A DNA stretch of 64,000 nt from Mycobacterium sp. E787 (GTDB lineage: Bacteria > Actinomycetota > Actinomycetes > Mycobacteriales > Mycobacteriaceae). The position numbers and the translations under genes were made by a program. Position 1 is the stretch's first letter; the number at the start of each line of letters is the position of its first letter. Shown in pieces: positions 26,114 to 34,769 of the stretch. Under the pieces are notes generated by a model. It ran no database searches, was not told where the DNA came from, and worked only from the letters and a program-made list of their open reading frames with translations. The stretch lies in NCBI RefSeq assembly GCF_001668725.1, contig NZ_LZKL01000014.1, forward strand, positions 84,315 through 148,314. Direction: 5' to 3'.

Positions 26114-26986
26114 CTACACGGTGAGGTTGAAGTTCGGGCTTTTGCCGTAGACCGCCATCGCGGTCAGCACGACCACGACAACGATCGTGACCAGCGACAG
26201 CCGCATCGACCGGCCGACCGCTTCACCGACGCCGACAGGTCCGCCGCTGGCGTTGTAGCCGTAGTAGCAGTGGGTGGTCATGACGACGACCGCGACCAGG
26301 ATCACCTCCGCGAACGACCAGCCGACGTCGTTGAGGCGCAGGAAGGTGTGGAAGTAGTGGTTGTAGGTCCCGGCGGACTGTCCGTAGAAGAAAACCGTGG
26401 TGACCTGCTGGGACACGAAGGCCAGGGTGATCGCCAGCCCGTAGAGCGGGATGATGACGATGAGGCCGGCCACGATCCGGGTGGACGCCAGGTAGGCGAC
26501 CGACCGGATGCTCATCACCTCGAGGGCGTCGATCTCCTCGCTGATGCGCATAGCGCCCAGTTCGGCGGTGGCTCCGGCGCCGACCGTTGCGGCCAGCGCC
26601 TGCCCGGCCGCCACCGGCGCCACGAACCGCACGTTGACCAGCGCGGCCAGGAACCCGGTGAATGCCTCGACGCCGATGTTGCCCAGCGTCGCGTAGCCCT
26701 GGATGGCGACCAGAGAGCCGGCGGACAGGGTGATGAATCCGACGATGGCGGCGGTGCCGCCGACGACGGCCATCGCGCCGGTCCCCATCCCCATCTGGGC
26801 GACCATCCGCAGCATCTCCCTGCGGTAGCGGCGCAGCGCGAACGGGATCTGCCCGACGGCGCTCATGGCGAACCAGACCATCTGCCCGATCTCGACCATG
26901 ACCCTCGCCGGGGCGTCCGCGTACCGGATGAGGGTGTCCTTCGGGAATTGGAACCCGGCCGGCGCGGCCGTCGTGGTCGCGGTCAT
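26114..26986 (-). CDS. Mce operon permease YrbEB
   Basis: This 290-residue integral membrane protein is of the MlaE/YrbE type, one of the two permeases that couple the Mce tunnel to the Mce ATPase (encoded elsewhere, MceG). Five to six hydrophobic helices are seen, beginning near residue 60 (AVVGGTAAIVGFITLSAGSL). The conserved coupling helix region AELGAMRISEEIDALEVMSI is near 150, the EExDALE motif shared by the family. The ATG at 26986 is one base downstream of the YrbEA stop. Confidence 0.93.
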   Translation of the reverse strand: MTATTTAAPAGFQFPKDTLIRYADAPARVMVEIGQMVWFAMSAVGQIPFALRRYRREMLRMVAQMGMGTGAMAVVGGTAAIVGFITLSAGSLVAIQGYATLGNIGVEAFTGFLAALVNVRFVAPVAAGQALAATVGAGATAELGAMRISEEIDALEVMSIRSVAYLASTRIVAGLIVIIPLYGLAITLAFVSQQVTTVFFYGQSAGTYNHYFHTFLRLNDVGWSFAEVILVAVVVMTTHCYYGYNASGGPVGVGEAVGRSMRLSLVTIVVVVVLTAMAVYGKSPNFNLTV

Positions 26987-26987
26987 C

Positions 26988-27782
26988 TCAGCGCCCCGTT
27001 CCGAACCGGACACCGATGGTGGTCAGCGCCGCGTTCACCGCGAACAGCGCGATGAAGCACAGCACCACGGTCTCGTTGACGGCGGTGCCCAGGCCTTTGG
27101 ACCCGCCGCGGACGATCAGCCCGCGGTAACACCCGACCAGGCCCGCGATCAGCCCGAACGTCGCGGCCTTGACGAACGCGATCACCACCTCGGGCAGGCC
27201 GGTGAGCGCCGTCAGCGTGGAGAGGTAGGCGCCGCTCGAGACGTTCTGCAGGTACACGCTGAACAGGTAGCCGCCCCCCAGGCCGACGGCGACCACCAGG
27301 CCGTTGAGCAGCACCGCGACCAGTGTCGAGGCCACGACGCGCGGCGCCACCAGCCGGTGGATCGGGTCGATGCCGAGCACCTCGAGCGCATCGATTTCTT
27401 CGCGGATGGTGCGGGCGCCCAGGTCGGCGCAGATCGCGGTGCCCCCGGCGCCGGCGACCACCAGCACCGTCACGATCGGGCCAAGTTGGGTGACCGCGCC
27501 GATCGCGGCGCCCGCACCGGAGACGTCGGCGGCCCCGATCTCGGCCAGCAGAAGGTTGAGCGTGAAGATGAGCAGCACGGTTTCCGGGATGGACACCGCG
27601 ATCGTGGGCAGCAGCGACACCCGCATGAGGAACCAGCCGGTCCAGATGAACTCGCGCCATTCGAACGGCTGCCGCAGGGCTTTGGCGGTCAGTACGCACA
27701 TGCGGAAGAACCCGCCGGCCACCTCCGTGCCCGGCCGGATTTTCTCGAGCGCCCTGCTGCCGATCACATGGGAGGCGGTCAT
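26988..27782 (-). CDS. Mce operon permease YrbEA
   Basis: This 264-residue MlaE/YrbE permease is the first gene of the mce operon. It contains GGFFRMCVLTAKALRQPFEW, the helix-rich core, and the coupling motif ADLGARTIREEIDALEVLGI. The ATG at 27782 matches the usual length of YrbEA proteins; in-frame codons up to 27893 would add 37 residues of atypical sequence. No strong ribosome-binding site is seen before 27782, so a start at 27866 remains possible. A 413-bp gap with a palindrome separates it from the upstream TetR gene. Confidence 0.92.
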   Translation of the reverse strand: MTASHVIGSRALEKIRPGTEVAGGFFRMCVLTAKALRQPFEWREFIWTGWFLMRVSLLPTIAVSIPETVLLIFTLNLLLAEIGAADVSGAGAAIGAVTQLGPIVTVLVVAGAGGTAICADLGARTIREEIDALEVLGIDPIHRLVAPRVVASTLVAVLLNGLVVAVGLGGGYLFSVYLQNVSSGAYLSTLTALTGLPEVVIAFVKAATFGLIAGLVGCYRGLIVRGGSKGLGTAVNETVVLCFIALFAVNAALTTIGVRFGTGR

Positions 27783-28195
27783 GGGCGCCGGCAATCGACG
27801 GGAGCCCGATTTCCCGGCTCGTTCGCAGCGCACCGCTTCCGCGAAAATCGGTTCGCCATAAGCCATCTCATTCCATGGGCGCGCGAAGAACACTTGCGGC
27901 GCAACCGTTTTTGGCGCAGCGCATCACTTCGCGCCCGACGCCGGTCCGCCGTCCCTGCCTCAATGCCGCATGACGTCCTCGCTTGCCCCACCCGGCAACT
28001 ATGGCATTAGACCGTACGGTCAGTCAATAAACTCGGCGGTCGGCTGCCCGCAAACGAAATCCCCCGAAACGGCTGCGACGCCACCTGATCAACTCGGCGC
28101 CGCCACCGAGGGTCGTTGCGCGTCCTCAGCGTGGCCGGCTCGCGTTCGTTCGACGGCAATTACCTTCCGTTGCAGGGTATTCCGTCGCTGGCCGG
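27783..28195. other. Intergenic region before the mce operon
   Basis: This 413-bp stretch lies between the TetR gene and yrbEA, both on the minus strand. It holds a perfect 12-bp palindrome at 28010-28021 (GACCGTACGGTC), flanked by AT-rich sequence (TCAGTCAATAAACTC) that could contain a promoter. No convincing coding region is seen; the small frames here lack family similarity. Confidence 0.6.
28010..28021. promoter_or_regulatory. Palindromic operator candidate upstream of the mce operon
   Basis: GACCGTACGGTC is a perfect 12-bp palindrome about 230 bp before the yrbEA start. Its ACCGTACG core recurs upstream of the TetR gene (28891-28904), which suggests one regulator for both. Confidence 0.55.
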
Positions 28196-28867
28196 TCAAG
28201 TTGTCGTGGGGCCTGCCGCGGCGAGGCTCTCGCGCACCACGGCTACCACCTCCGTGGCGGGGTTCGCCCAACGACTGAGCCCTAACCGGTCCAGCAGCAG
28301 CCCGCCGAGGAACACGTCGACGAAAGCCGCCCCGACTTGTTCGGGTGTCCGGGAATCAGCCGGGTGGAACCACACCCACATCCACTCGAGCGAGCCCCAC
28401 AGCTGCAGGGCCGCCAGTTCGACGTCCACCGCCCGGAACACTCCGATCGCTATCCCGTTACGGATCTCGTCGATCGCAAGCGTTTGCAATTGATGACGTA
28501 ACTTGCGGACCTGCTGCATCGCCGGATCATCCGACAACTGAACCACCTCACGCTGGCTCGCCACCGTCGCGTCGCGTTCGGTCACTTGCAGCAGTGCCGA
28601 GGCGTAAATGATCGCGGCGATGCGCTCGTGTGGCGCGGCCAGTCGGTCCCAAACCATCCGCAGCACGTCGAGCTGCCGGGCCAGATGGGTTTCTTCGAGC
28701 TCCCGCAACATCTGCGCTTTGGTTCCGAAGTGGTGAACTATCGTGCCCTTGGACATCCCGAGCTCATCGGCGATGTCGCCGATATTCGTTCTGTCATAAC
28801 CACGTTCGGCGACGTAGCGGACAAACGCGTCGAGAATTTCGCCGCGTCTGCCAGGCGATCTGGGCAT
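28196..28867 (-). CDS. TetR-family regulator upstream of the mce operon
   Basis: The 223-residue regulator has its HTH domain at about 8-55 (GRRGEILDAFVRYVAERGYD, then ELGMSKGTIVHHFGTKAQML). The rest is helical, including LQLWGSLEWMWVWFHPADSR, which resembles TetR proteins that bind acyl-CoA or lipid ligands. The ATG at 28867 has GAAGGG six bases upstream; the frame open to 29032 is not family-like. It is co-oriented with the mce operon. M. tuberculosis mce3 is also TetR-regulated, but Mce3R is a double-length protein, so this is a different regulator. Candidate sites at 28891-28904 and 28010-28021 suggest autoregulation and mce control. Confidence 0.88.
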   Translation of the reverse strand: MPRSPGRRGEILDAFVRYVAERGYDRTNIGDIADELGMSKGTIVHHFGTKAQMLRELEETHLARQLDVLRMVWDRLAAPHERIAAIIYASALLQVTERDATVASQREVVQLSDDPAMQQVRKLRHQLQTLAIDEIRNGIAIGVFRAVDVELAALQLWGSLEWMWVWFHPADSRTPEQVGAAFVDVFLGGLLLDRLGLSRWANPATEVVAVVRESLAAAGPTTT

Positions 28868-29176
28868 GTTGAACCCTTCGGCATGGACTAACCGTACGAA
28901 CGGTCTATCATAATCCGCCGTCCGCCGAAACCCGTCCACCGTTTGTCCGGCCCGGCCGTCGTGTCGAAACTCCTCGAGAAGGGCATGCCGCCAAGGATTC
29001 CCGGCCGGCTCGACGAGGGCTGACGGCACCAAGGGGAAGCGCTGCGTCGGGGTGAGCCGGCCAGGGCCCGTGCCGGATCGCGAAAGGTCGCGCGAGCACG
29101 CTCGCTGGGCGGAGGCTCCCGGAAGGCTGGGGCGTCGGGAAACCTCAGGCTCGAAGCCGCCCGGTGGTCCGGCAGG
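28868..29176. other. Intergenic region with TetR operator candidate
   Basis: This gap of about 310 bp lies upstream of the TetR gene. At 28891-28904, ACCGTACGAACGGT has 5-bp perfect arms (ACCGT/ACGGT) around a 4-bp centre, 24 bp before the TetR ATG. The remaining sequence holds no supported gene. Confidence 0.5.
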
Positions 29177-29494
29177 TCAACAGGGCCTGAGACGCCCCGC
29201 CGCCGGTGCACCGTCCGGTGCGGTGATGACGTACATGTCGGCGCCGGGTGCGGACTTGATTTCGCCGGCGGCATAGACGGTCATGAGTTCCCTGCCATCG
29301 CCGTCCGCAACGCACACGTAGGTGTCGGTCTCGGCGTCGTATTCGAAGCTTTCCCAAGCCAATACGAACGCCAAGCAGTTGCCGTCGCGATCCGTGACGA
29401 CAAGCTTGTGCACGCCCGACTCCTTCAAGAGTTCGGTGTCCTGCGCACGCTGCTGGGCTACCTCGTTGTTGTGGAGCGTAAGGCTGTTTAACAT
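29177..29494 (-). CDS. Conserved hypothetical protein (105 aa)
   Basis: The soluble acidic protein begins MLNSLTLHNNEVAQQRAQDT. A beta-strand-rich middle (KLVVTDRDGNCLAFVLAWES, then DTYVCVADGDGRELMTVYAA) suggests a small barrel or sandwich. A GGGAG motif precedes the ATG at seven bases, supporting real translation. No family is recognised. The C-terminus is Ala/Pro-rich. It stands alone, between a TetR gene and a membrane acyltransferase on the same strand. Confidence 0.6.
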   Translation of the reverse strand: MLNSLTLHNNEVAQQRAQDTELLKESGVHKLVVTDRDGNCLAFVLAWESFEYDAETDTYVCVADGDGRELMTVYAAGEIKSAPGADMYVITAPDGAPAAGRLRPC

Positions 29495-29697
29495 CTATGT
29501 ACTCCCTTGGCGGCCTATCCCGATCCGGTCCAGCGCCAAATGACGCCGAACCTATCGGAAGTCTCCTCCGATATTTTCCGTCCGACCAGGGCATTAGGAC
29601 CCCTCGAAGGGGGTCGTTGGTCGCCGGCCAACCAGAGTCGTTCCGTGTCGTCGAGCACGGTTGAGCGACGGCTCGGCCGGCTACCGCGGACCGAAGC

Positions 29698-31020
29698 TCA
29701 CCCCGTCGCCGGTGCCGGATCGACCGCGCGCCGGCTGACCTTCGTCGGGCGAAGAGCCACCAGCAGCACCCCGACGGTGAAGACCGCCGCGGTCACCCAC
29801 GGGAAACGCCCGTTCGGCGCGAAGCCGGTGTAGGCGAAGAAGTGCAGACCCATGGCGGCCAGTGCGGCACCGGTCAGCATGGACACTTCGCCCCAACGGG
29901 CCGTGACGGGCACGCCGAGCATGGGCAGTGGGGCCGCGAAGATGCGTCGTTGCCACCACAGCAACAGCAGTTCGAACGCCGTCACCACGCCGAGCATCAC
30001 CACCCATTCGAGCCGGGCGAGCCACCACGCCCCGGATCCCTCCGGAGGCTGCGGCAGCAGGCCGGCCGGGTACGCGACGAGCGCGACGACGACGACCGGG
30101 ATCATGTGCCAGAGGTACAGGGCCATCACATTGTTGTTCGCCACGGACAGCGCCCGCTTGACGAAACCGCCGCGCAACACGCGGTTGAGCGCGGGCGCCA
30201 GTGTCATCACCAAGCCGGCCTGTGCGCAGGCGAAGGCCAGCATCGCCACCGTCGGCGGCGTGGTGTTCTGAACCGCCTGGCCGGGAACGCCGATCATGCT
30301 GACCGGGTACCGCGCCACCCCGATCAACAGGGCCAGCGCGACCGCCGACGCGATCGCCAGCAGCGCCGGCCGGCGCCCGGCCAATAGCCCACCGTGCCAA
30401 GCGATTCCGAGTTGGTAGAGCGCACCCCAGCACAGGAGGTAATTCGGCCAGCCGACATACGGCACGTGGCCCGCGGTGGTCGCCACGTCGAGCACCGCAA
30501 CCCCCACCGCCAGCACGGCCGGCACCAGGAGACCCCAACGCCGTTGTGCCGCAATGGCAATCGGCGTCAGCGACACCACCACCAGGTAAACGGCGAGAAA
30601 CCAGAGGTGCATCGCCACCGCCCACCCCGCGTATTCGAGCACGGAGCCGGGCACGCCGACGGCCACCAAAGCCACCACGACCACCGAAACCAGCGCGATG
30701 TAGACCGCGGTCGGCCCGAGGACCCGGGCCAGTCGATGCCGAAGCCAGACCTCCCGCGAGAAACCCTCGGCGCCGCGTCGATGCGTCCAGGACACCGCGC
30801 CCGCGTAGCCGGCCGCCAGGAAAAACACCGGCACCGCTTGGAATATCCACGTCAGCCATTGCGTCCACGGCAGGTCGACGAGTGGGTTTTCCCGGCCGAA
30901 GGACCCGTCGTGATAGGTCACCGAACCGGCCAGCCAATGCCCCAGCACGATGAGGACCACGCCCGATGCGCGATAGAAGTCGACGGCCAGGTTGCGGGCC
31001 GGTCGCGCGGTGTCCGCCAC
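29698..31020 (-). CDS. Acyltransferase-3 family membrane protein
   Basis: The integral membrane protein of about 440 residues has some ten hydrophobic helices. The start region [20 protein letters not shown] contains the conserved His of acyltransferase-3 proteins, which O-acylate cell-envelope sugars, lipids or peptidoglycan. Later blocks include [20 protein letters not shown] and [20 protein letters not shown], the second with the W-H motif. The frame is open to 32100, but residues before GTG 31020 are antisense to the aldo/keto reductase gene; GTG 31020 is therefore chosen, without a strong ribosome-binding site. The acylated substrate is unknown. Confidence 0.82.
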   Translation of the reverse strand: MADTARPARNLAVDFYRASGVVLIVLGHWLAGSVTYHDGSFGRENPLVDLPWTQWLTWIFQAVPVFFLAAGYAGAVSWTHRRGAEGFSREVWLRHRLARVLGPTAVYIALVSVVVVALVAVGVPGSVLEYAGWAVAMHLWFLAVYLVVVSLTPIAIAAQRRWGLLVPAVLAVGVAVLDVATTAGHVPYVGWPNYLLCWGALYQLGIAWHGGLLAGRRPALLAIASAVALALLIGVARYPVSMIGVPGQAVQNTTPPTVAMLAFACAQAGLVMTLAPALNRVLRGGFVKRALSVANNNVMALYLWHMIPVVVVALVAYPAGLLPQPPEGSGAWWLARLEWVVMLGVVTAFELLLLWWQRRIFAAPLPMLGVPVTARWGEVSMLTGAALAAMGLHFFAYTGFAPNGRFPWVTAAVFTVGVLLVALRPTKVSRRAVDPAPATG

Positions 31021-31074
31021 GAGCGCAACCGTACCTGTCCCGTGGCTCGAAGTGGCTCGGCGCACAATGGGCCC

Positions 31075-32046
31075 ATGAAACGGGCTCATCTCGCCGAACT
31101 CGAAGTTGGACGCCTGGGTCTGGGCGCGATGGGCATGTCGGTCGCCTATGCCGGTGCCGGCAGCGACGACGCCGAAGCGATCCGAACCATCCACCGCGCC
31201 ATCGACCTTGGCGTCACGCTGATCGACACCGCGGAGGTCTACGGCCCGTACGTGAACGAAGAACTCGTCGCCCGCGCGCTGCGGGGCCGGCGTGATCAGG
31301 TGGTGCTGGCAACCAAGTTCGGCCTGATCTCCCACACCGGCCGAGACGGCCTCGACAGCAGCCCCGCCAACATCCGCATCGCCGTGGACGGGTCGCTGCA
31401 GAGGCTCGCGACCGACCACATCGACCTCTACTACCAGCACCGCCTGGACCGCGGCACCCCGATCGAGGACACGATCGGAGCGCTGACCGAGCTGGTGGCC
31501 GCCGGAAAGGTCCGCCACATCGGTCTTTCCGAAGTCGGCGTCAACACGATTCGGCGCGCCCACGCGGTGCACCCCATCACCGCCGTGCAGTCCGAATACT
31601 CGCTGTGGACCCGAGACCCCGAGGATGGGGTGCTCGAGGTCCTGCGTGAGCTCGGGATCGGGTTCGTCGCCTACTCGCCGCTGGGCCGCGGGTTCCTCAC
31701 CGGCGCGATCCGCTCCACCGCGGAACTTCCCGACTCCGACTACCGCAAGACCAATCCCCGGTTCTTCGACGAGAACTTTGCGCACAACCTCAAGTGCGCC
31801 GACGAGGTGCGCGACATCGCCGCCGACGCGGGCGTCACGCCGGCTCAGGTCGCGCTGGCCTGGCTGCTGGCGAAAGGGCCTGACATCGTGCCCATTCCGG
31901 GAACCAAGAGGGTGACGAGGCTCGAGGAGAACGTCGCGGCCGATACCGTGCAGCTCACCCCCGGCCAACTGGAGCGCCTCGACCGGCTCACCCCGCCCGT
32001 CGGCGGCCACCACGCCGCGGCGCAGATGGGCTGGATCGACCGCTAG
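31075..32046 (+). CDS. Aldo/keto reductase (Rv2298-like)
   Basis: This 323-residue NADPH-dependent oxidoreductase has the AKR (beta/alpha)8 barrel. The catalytic tetrad is visible: Asp in [10 protein letters not shown], Tyr in the same motif, Lys in [10 protein letters not shown], and His in DLYYQHRLD. The cofactor-binding end includes [11 protein letters not shown] and [15 protein letters not shown]. Length and sequence resemble M. tuberculosis Rv2298. The frame extends upstream to 30394, but the ATG at 31075 begins the family sequence ([19 protein letters not shown]). It is divergent from the acyltransferase gene with about 55 bp between the starts. The substrate is unknown. Confidence 0.93.
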   Translation: MKRAHLAELEVGRLGLGAMGMSVAYAGAGSDDAEAIRTIHRAIDLGVTLIDTAEVYGPYVNEELVARALRGRRDQVVLATKFGLISHTGRDGLDSSPANIRIAVDGSLQRLATDHIDLYYQHRLDRGTPIEDTIGALTELVAAGKVRHIGLSEVGVNTIRRAHAVHPITAVQSEYSLWTRDPEDGVLEVLRELGIGFVAYSPLGRGFLTGAIRSTAELPDSDYRKTNPRFFDENFAHNLKCADEVRDIAADAGVTPAQVALAWLLAKGPDIVPIPGTKRVTRLEENVAADTVQLTPGQLERLDRLTPPVGGHHAAAQMGWIDR

Positions 32047-32080
32047 TCGCCATCCGCACGAAGCCGTGATCGGCGCCAAA

Positions 32081-32110
32081 GAAAGGCCACGGAAGGCCAC
32101 GGAAGGCCAG
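32081..32110. repeat. Short tandem repeat, three 10-bp units
   Basis: Three consecutive units of GGAAGGCCAC with one mismatch in the first and one in the last lie between the convergent aldo/keto reductase and epimerase genes. The copy number could vary among strains; no function is apparent. Confidence 0.6.
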
Positions 32111-32131
32111 GGTCTCCTTCGGTTCGCCGGG

Positions 32132-33232
32132 TCAGTCCGTCCCGGCCAGCGCCCCCGAGCCGTATTTCTTCTCGATCAGCCCCCAGGGGTCGGCATAGGG
32201 GCCGCGGCGCTCTGCTCGGCGCTGCAGCTCGAGAGCGGCGCGCATGAGCGGCCGCAATATCGGGCCGAGCGCCCGCAGCACGACGCGCTGGCGGCCCTGC
32301 GACTCGGCGATCCACGCCAGGGTCTGGTGCCAGTCGTGCTCTTGAAAGTCGAGCAGTGCCTGCGCTTCGGTGGTGTCGTACCAGCCGGTGAAGCTCCAGC
32401 CGCGGTCGTCGCAGGGGTCGCCGGGCAGACTCGCCGACGGACCCAGCCGGCCCAGGCCGGCGGCGGCCATCAGGTCGTCCCCGAGGTCGCGTTGCAGCAT
32501 CACATACGATTGGTTGCCACCGATGAGCAGCGCCTTGCCCGCGATCGTCGCTTCGCGATCGACCCCGTTGGCGAACGCCAGCGCCACGTCACGCGCGTCC
32601 ACCGCGTGCATCCGGTTGTCGCCCGGCATCGAGCGCAGCAGGGTCAGGTAGTCGCCGTTGATTTCGGCCTGCGTGTCCGGCGAGATGATCCCGCCCAATC
32701 GGTACAGCGCATACGGCAGACCGCTCGCCCGGATCGCCGCCTCGGCCAGCACCTTGTCCTCGCCATATTGATCGATCGGCTGCACCGGGGTGTCCGGGGT
32801 GATCCGCTCCGGGTGGCGGTAGGGGTTGCGCGAGCCGTACACGGCGGCGCTGGACGCCATCAGGAACAGCGGGGGACGGGGCAGCGTCGCGGCCGCCGCC
32901 AGCAGATTCTCCGTGCCGCCCACGTTGACGCGGCGCGCCAGCGCCGGATTGCGATACGACGGCGGTGAGACGATGGCGGCGAGGTGAACGATCGCGCCGG
33001 GCCGATGGGTCGCGACCAGATCGCGCACCGCCTCGGCGTCCAACAGGTCGACGTAGGCCGGTATCAGCGCACCGGCGGTCCTGGCCGCGGCCAATTCGTC
33101 GTGGGCCGCAACGGTTTTGTCGTTGCGGAGGTCCATCGCCACGACGGTTCGTCCCCGCTCGAGCAGGAGCTGCGTGCATCGCTTACCGACCTGGCCGAAC
33201 GCCCCGGTGATGAGAATGATGCCAACGGTCAT
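32132..33232 (-). CDS. NAD-dependent epimerase/dehydratase (extended SDR)
   Basis: The 366-residue extended short-chain dehydrogenase carries the N-terminal NAD-binding motif ILITGAFGQVGKR. The following blocks are VDLLDAEAVRDLV, IVHLAAIVSPPSY, the catalytic Ser in MASSAAVYGS, and the YxxxK pair in DQYGEDKVLAEAA. A C-terminal extension of about 60 residues is rich in Arg. Family members epimerise nucleotide sugars or oxidise 3-beta-hydroxysteroids. It is followed, in the same direction upstream, by a SnoaL-like protein and a thioesterase, hinting at a small lipid or steroid gene set. The exact substrate is not readable. Confidence 0.88.
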   Translation of the reverse strand: MTVGIILITGAFGQVGKRCTQLLLERGRTVVAMDLRNDKTVAAHDELAAARTAGALIPAYVDLLDAEAVRDLVATHRPGAIVHLAAIVSPPSYRNPALARRVNVGGTENLLAAAATLPRPPLFLMASSAAVYGSRNPYRHPERITPDTPVQPIDQYGEDKVLAEAAIRASGLPYALYRLGGIISPDTQAEINGDYLTLLRSMPGDNRMHAVDARDVALAFANGVDREATIAGKALLIGGNQSYVMLQRDLGDDLMAAAGLGRLGPSASLPGDPCDDRGWSFTGWYDTTEAQALLDFQEHDWHQTLAWIAESQGRQRVVLRALGPILRPLMRAALELQRRAERRGPYADPWGLIEKKYGSGALAGTD

Positions 33233-33238
33233 CGACGC

Positions 33239-33754
33239 CTACCGTTCGATCATCCGGGCGGCGAGCTTGGCAGCCACCCGCCGGATCCGGTCGGAAATGT
33301 ACACCGAGAACACCGGGGTCACGATGTCCTCCCGCAGCCGGGTCAGCTTGGAGCTCCTGATAAGCCATTGCCCGGCGACGTTCTGGTAGGTCTCGTGGTA
33401 GTGGCCGTAGCCGACCAGGCTCACCCCCGGGCCGAAACGCACCACATCCTGCAGGGCCCACACGCCGCGCGCCGTCGTCGCCGACGTCAGCTCGATCTCG
33501 GGCGCGTGCACCTGATGGGCGGTCGCCTGCGCGGGGCGCCCGATGCCCCGGCGGGTGAACGCCACGAAATCGTCGGCGCCGACAACCACCTTGCCGCCGG
33601 CCTCGGACGTGTCGCTGAGGAAGTCATCGGTGAACAGGGAGCGCCACGCCGCCCAGTCCTTGGCGTCGAGGTACCGGCAGTAGCGGGCCTTGAGCCCCTT
33701 GATTTCCTCGATGGCCAGCAGGGTGGTCACGTTGTCTTCGGTGGTCTGCATCAT
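33239..33754 (-). CDS. SnoaL-like (NTF2-fold) protein
   Basis: The 171-residue protein has the SnoaL_4 layout: AIEEIKGLKARYCRYLDAKD with the conserved Tyr and Asp, WAAWRSLFTDDFLSDTSEAG, a beta-rich middle with TAHQVHAPEIEL, and HETYQNVAGQWLIRSSKL. Such proteins act as small dehydratases, isomerases or hydroxylases; the conserved YxRxxDxxD-type face suggests an enzyme. Two adjacent ATGs (33754 and 33751) are possible. It ends seven bases from the epimerase ATG and is probably co-transcribed with it. Confidence 0.82.
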   Translation of the reverse strand: MMQTTEDNVTTLLAIEEIKGLKARYCRYLDAKDWAAWRSLFTDDFLSDTSEAGGKVVVGADDFVAFTRRGIGRPAQATAHQVHAPEIELTSATTARGVWALQDVVRFGPGVSLVGYGHYHETYQNVAGQWLIRSSKLTRLREDIVTPVFSVYISDRIRRVAAKLAARMIER

Positions 33755-33821
33755 TGCGGCTCGATTCCGGTCGACCAGCGGTTCCGCCGAGCGTGACACT
33801 TCACGCCGAAACTGTAACCCG

Positions 33822-34631
33822 TCAACCTTTGAAGTAGACGATCTGATGGGTGGTGGCCAACAGGACGCCGTCCCGGGTCCAGACTTGTGCGCTTTGGTCG
33901 AAGTAGCCGCCGGAGAAGCGGTTGGCGTGGGCGGTGGCCAACACGAAGTCACCGCCGAGGGCGTCGAGTTGGGGTTGATCGGCGAGAAAATAGGTCGTCA
34001 GGGAGATCGTGCCTGCCGGCAGGACACCGCCACGGCGCAGGAACACCCGCGGGTAGAAGACGTCACACAGCGCGGCCAGCGCCGGATAGTCGACGGGGCG
34101 TTGCGCTTTGTCGCGCACCCACAATGTCGTCGTCGACGAGGGGCTGGGCTGTCCGTCCGCCCCGGGGAGCGGGCCGTCGACGAACCGCATGTCGTAGAGC
34201 TCCGACCAGACGACGACGTGGCCCATGCCGGTGGCTGTGATCGATTCCGGCGGCGGCGCGCTCGGCGGCGGCGCCTGGGTGTCAGCCCAGCTGTCGCGGG
34301 CGGTCGCGAACACCGCCGTCGCCGTGGCCTTGGCTTCTCCCTCCTGAGTGAGCTCGACGTTCCAGTGCTGATTGGTTCGGTTGGTGCGCACGGCCCGCAG
34401 TGCGAGGTCGAAGTCGCCGTCGGCGACGGGTGCCGCGTAGTTGACCGTCAACGCCAACGGCTCACCGATGCGGTCGGGATGCGTTTCGATGGCCCGCACC
34501 ATGGCGGCCGCGGTAATGCCGCCGAACGGGCCCACCATGTTCGCCCACTCCGGATGGGTCCTGCCGCGCCTGACGCCGGCGTCGGTCAGGTCGAGATGGA
34601 CCGCGTGGTCAAACGGGTGCGTGCCGGTCAT
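33822..34631 (-). CDS. Acyl-CoA thioesterase-like protein (double hotdog)
   Basis: The 269-residue protein reads as two hotdog folds in tandem, as in TesB-like thioesterases. The first contains HPEWANMVGPFGGITAAAMV and the strand LALTVNYAAPVADGDFDLAL; the second includes GTISLTTYFLADQPQLDALG and HANRFSGGYFDQSAQVWTRD. The latter half ends LLATTHQIVYFK, the TesB terminal strand. These enzymes hydrolyse acyl-CoA esters to free acids in the cytoplasm. The ATG is 139 bp from the divergent dehydrogenase gene. Chain-length preference cannot be told. Confidence 0.85.
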   Translation of the reverse strand: MTGTHPFDHAVHLDLTDAGVRRGRTHPEWANMVGPFGGITAAAMVRAIETHPDRIGEPLALTVNYAAPVADGDFDLALRAVRTNRTNQHWNVELTQEGEAKATATAVFATARDSWADTQAPPPSAPPPESITATGMGHVVVWSELYDMRFVDGPLPGADGQPSPSSTTTLWVRDKAQRPVDYPALAALCDVFYPRVFLRRGGVLPAGTISLTTYFLADQPQLDALGGDFVLATAHANRFSGGYFDQSAQVWTRDGVLLATTHQIVYFKG

Positions 34632-34769
34632 GCCGATTCCTTGATCGCCATAGCATCGGGCGGTAATCGCACAGCGATGCGGGTCGACGGCAGATTACTT
34701 GCCGGCAAGCGTGGCCGCTAGATTGGGGGCCTCGGCCGAGCCGCGCGTAGGTGAGGAGGCGGGTCTCGC

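Noticed and set aside
29698..32100. 800-codon minus-strand frame
   Set aside because: The first ~360 codons are antisense to the aldo/keto reductase gene; the acyltransferase begins near 31020.
32081..32110. Tandem 10-bp repeat as a CRISPR or phase-variation tract
   Set aside because: Only three units without spacers, between gene ends and not in a promoter or coding region.
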